Positions 62,818 through 64,000 of a stretch of DNA of 64,000 nt are shown piece after piece. The notes under the pieces were generated by a model. The model made no database searches. It was not told the origin of the DNA and saw nothing but the letters and a program-made list of their open reading frames with translations. This stretch comes from Galbibacter sp. BG1. GTDB lineage: Bacteria > Bacteroidota > Bacteroidia > Flavobacteriales > Flavobacteriaceae. Position 1 is the first letter of the stretch. Every line of letters starts with the position of its first letter. The stretch covers positions 1,116,501-1,180,500 of the forward strand of contig NZ_CP058364.1 of the NCBI RefSeq assembly GCF_013391805.1. The letters are read 5' to 3'. Made by a program: the position numbers and the translations under genes.

Positions 62818-63525
62818 TTAATTTTCAGCTGGATCACTTACAAAATCAAAATAAGCTTTTCTGAGAAGGTATTCTACCCGTTTTCTATCTGCGACCTTAT
62901 TAATTGCTTTGTATTTATCAGATACAAAATAACAAAATAGTCCGATATGCTCCCCTGGAACCTCAAGTTCATCCCTTATGTAATCTATGTAATTGTCCTC
63001 TAAAAATTCCACAATTAGACTTTTGGTTTCGGCTTTTACTAATTTTTTCAGGTTTTTGGTTCGACCAATAATCATATTGATGATGGGATCTAAAGACAGC
63101 CCAGAAGTAGCTGCATTTAAGCGTCGTTCAGCAGGCGTATGTGTTTTAGGGACATAATCTGTAAATGTTCCATAAGATAATTTCTTATCGGTTAAAACAA
63201 CTTCCTCCAATTGTATGATTCCGTCTTCCGTATAGACTACAATTTTACCGGTAAGAACATCTTCCGTAGTTATTATTTTATAGAAATTTTTAAATTCCGG
63301 GGATGCCATAAATATTTGGTCTCCTTCCGAAGCACTAATAACATGAAATCCGTTTTCGTAAACCCCCTCTGTCTTAGTAGTCAAATTAGCGATTCCAAAG
63401 TTTTCCACGGCCTTGTCATTTATATAAACAAAAACCTTGATGGGAGTAACTTCTTGGGATAATAAGCTATTCGCCGAGAAAAGTAAAAGGCTTAAAGCCA
63501 AAAGGTTGTTTTGTAGTTTTATCAC
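62818..63525 (-). CDS. Secreted protein with carboxypeptidase-like domain, paralogue B
   Basis: A 235-residue protein with signal peptide LALSLLLFSANSLLSQ. It shares with paralogue A the segments IIQLEEVVLTDKKLSYGTFT, DYVPKTHTPAERRLNAAT and SLDPIINMIIGRTKNLKKL. It ends 12 bases before paralogue A starts, so the two are a tandem duplication in one operon. Paralogue A has 7 extra residues (KMYYPGS) after AAT. Confidence 0.7.
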   Translation of the reverse strand: MIKLQNNLLALSLLLFSANSLLSQEVTPIKVFVYINDKAVENFGIANLTTKTEGVYENGFHVISASEGDQIFMASPEFKNFYKIITTEDVLTGKIVVYTEDGIIQLEEVVLTDKKLSYGTFTDYVPKTHTPAERRLNAATSGLSLDPIINMIIGRTKNLKKLVKAETKSLIVEFLEDNYIDYIRDELEVPGEHIGLFCYFVSDKYKAINKVADRKRVEYLLRKAYFDFVSDPAEN

Positions 63526-63696
63526 ATGTAAAAAGTATTAGGCACAGCAATATATTTTATTTCCATAGCCTCACACACCTGTTTAACAGAAGTTTCACGA
63601 CAAATTGTGATAGCTTTTGTAGTCCTCCCTCAAAACTTAAGTAATTTTTAATAATTCTGTACCTTTATACTATTTGCCACTTAAACCATATAAAAA

Positions 63697-64000
63697 ATGC
63701 CCAAATCTTTTAAATTATGCTTAACTATGGCTGGTGCAGTTTCTGCGGGATCTTACACTGCCGGGGTGCTCGATTATTTAATAGAAACGTTATTGATATG
63801 GGAAGAAGCCAAAGAGAAAAATAGAGAATTGGGTGTCGGCCATCCAGATTACAACCATTCTGTCCCTATGCACGATGTGGAAATAGATGTTCTAAGCGGT
63901 GCTTCTGCGGGAGGTATTACCGGCACACTTACGTTGATGAGTTTGCTGAATAAAAATCACAAACCTGTAAATAGATTTAATCCGAAAGGAGAAGATAATT
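63697..64000 (+). CDS. Patatin-like phospholipase, N-terminal part
   Basis: The gene runs past the window end. The visible 101 residues contain LTMAGAVSAGSYTAGVLDYL (glycine-rich oxyanion region) and VLSGASAGGITGTL (GxSxG nucleophile), both of the patatin family. Patatins hydrolyse acyl groups of membrane lipids. The catalytic Asp would lie beyond the window. Confidence 0.85.
   Translation, partial: MPKSFKLCLTMAGAVSAGSYTAGVLDYLIETLLIWEEAKEKNRELGVGHPDYNHSVPMHDVEIDVLSGASAGGITGTLTLMSLLNKNHKPVNRFNPKGEDN

Overview
The window is chromosomal DNA of a marine-type member of the Bacteroidetes, most likely Flavobacteriaceae. The evidence is a SusC/SusD pair, a type IX secretion sorting tail, AraC regulators with TPR repeats, an OmpA protein with thrombospondin-3 repeats, and promoters of the form TTTG-N19-TAnnTTTG.

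Region 1 (1-691) is core genome: the 3' end of an rseP-like site-2 protease gene and a tRNA-Asn(GTT) with its own promoter and terminator.

Region 2 (650-31489) is a 30.75-kb integrated element bounded by a perfect 90-bp direct repeat. The repeat starts at the first base of the tRNA-Asn anticodon loop and runs through the tRNA terminator. A tyrosine recombinase sits at the right end. Cargo from left to right: (a) an unknown membrane protein, an excisionase-like HTH protein, an SF3-type helicase, an iteron-like cluster, a TOPRIM primase, MobC and a frameshifted relaxase; (b) a leftward HEPN gene followed by three small genes that look like copies of the HEPN protein's own C-terminal domain, with a divergent XRE regulator; (c) a ruined type I restriction locus (hsdS, hsdR and possible hsdM pieces) around a NACHT-TOPRIM protein whose first codons were cut off by an intact IS3-family element, then a Schlafen/AlbA_2 protein with a frameshifted tail; (d) a leftward bacteriocin locus with HlyD protein, regulator, five double-glycine precursor peptides, a leaderless 37-residue peptide, a CPBP protease, a C39-peptidase ABC exporter and remnants of a second cassette; (e) a rightward lanthipeptide-like operon with split LanB dehydratase, TPR-AraC regulator, Cys-free precursor, subtilisin-like protease and no LanC.

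Region 3 (31490-46797) is core or accessory genome: a TonB-dependent receptor with a thioredoxin-like partner, then a polysaccharide utilisation locus for a uronic-acid-containing glycan. A secreted heparinase I-like lyase, GH88 hydrolase, SusD and SusC run leftward. A LacI regulator runs leftward, and KduI, KduD and a DUF4861 lipoprotein run rightward. Two identical 14-bp palindromes about 60 bp upstream of susC and kduI are probably LacI operators. The lyase and GH88 would release unsaturated uronates, and KduI/KduD would convert them to 2-keto-3-deoxygluconate.

Region 4 (46784-64000) is mostly housekeeping: a luciferase-like oxidoreductase, zinc metalloprotease, DUF4421 protein, superoxide dismutase, AddA-like and AddB-like nuclease genes flanking kbl and an OmpA gene, an alpha/beta hydrolase, a tandem pair of paralogous secreted proteins and the start of a patatin-like protein.
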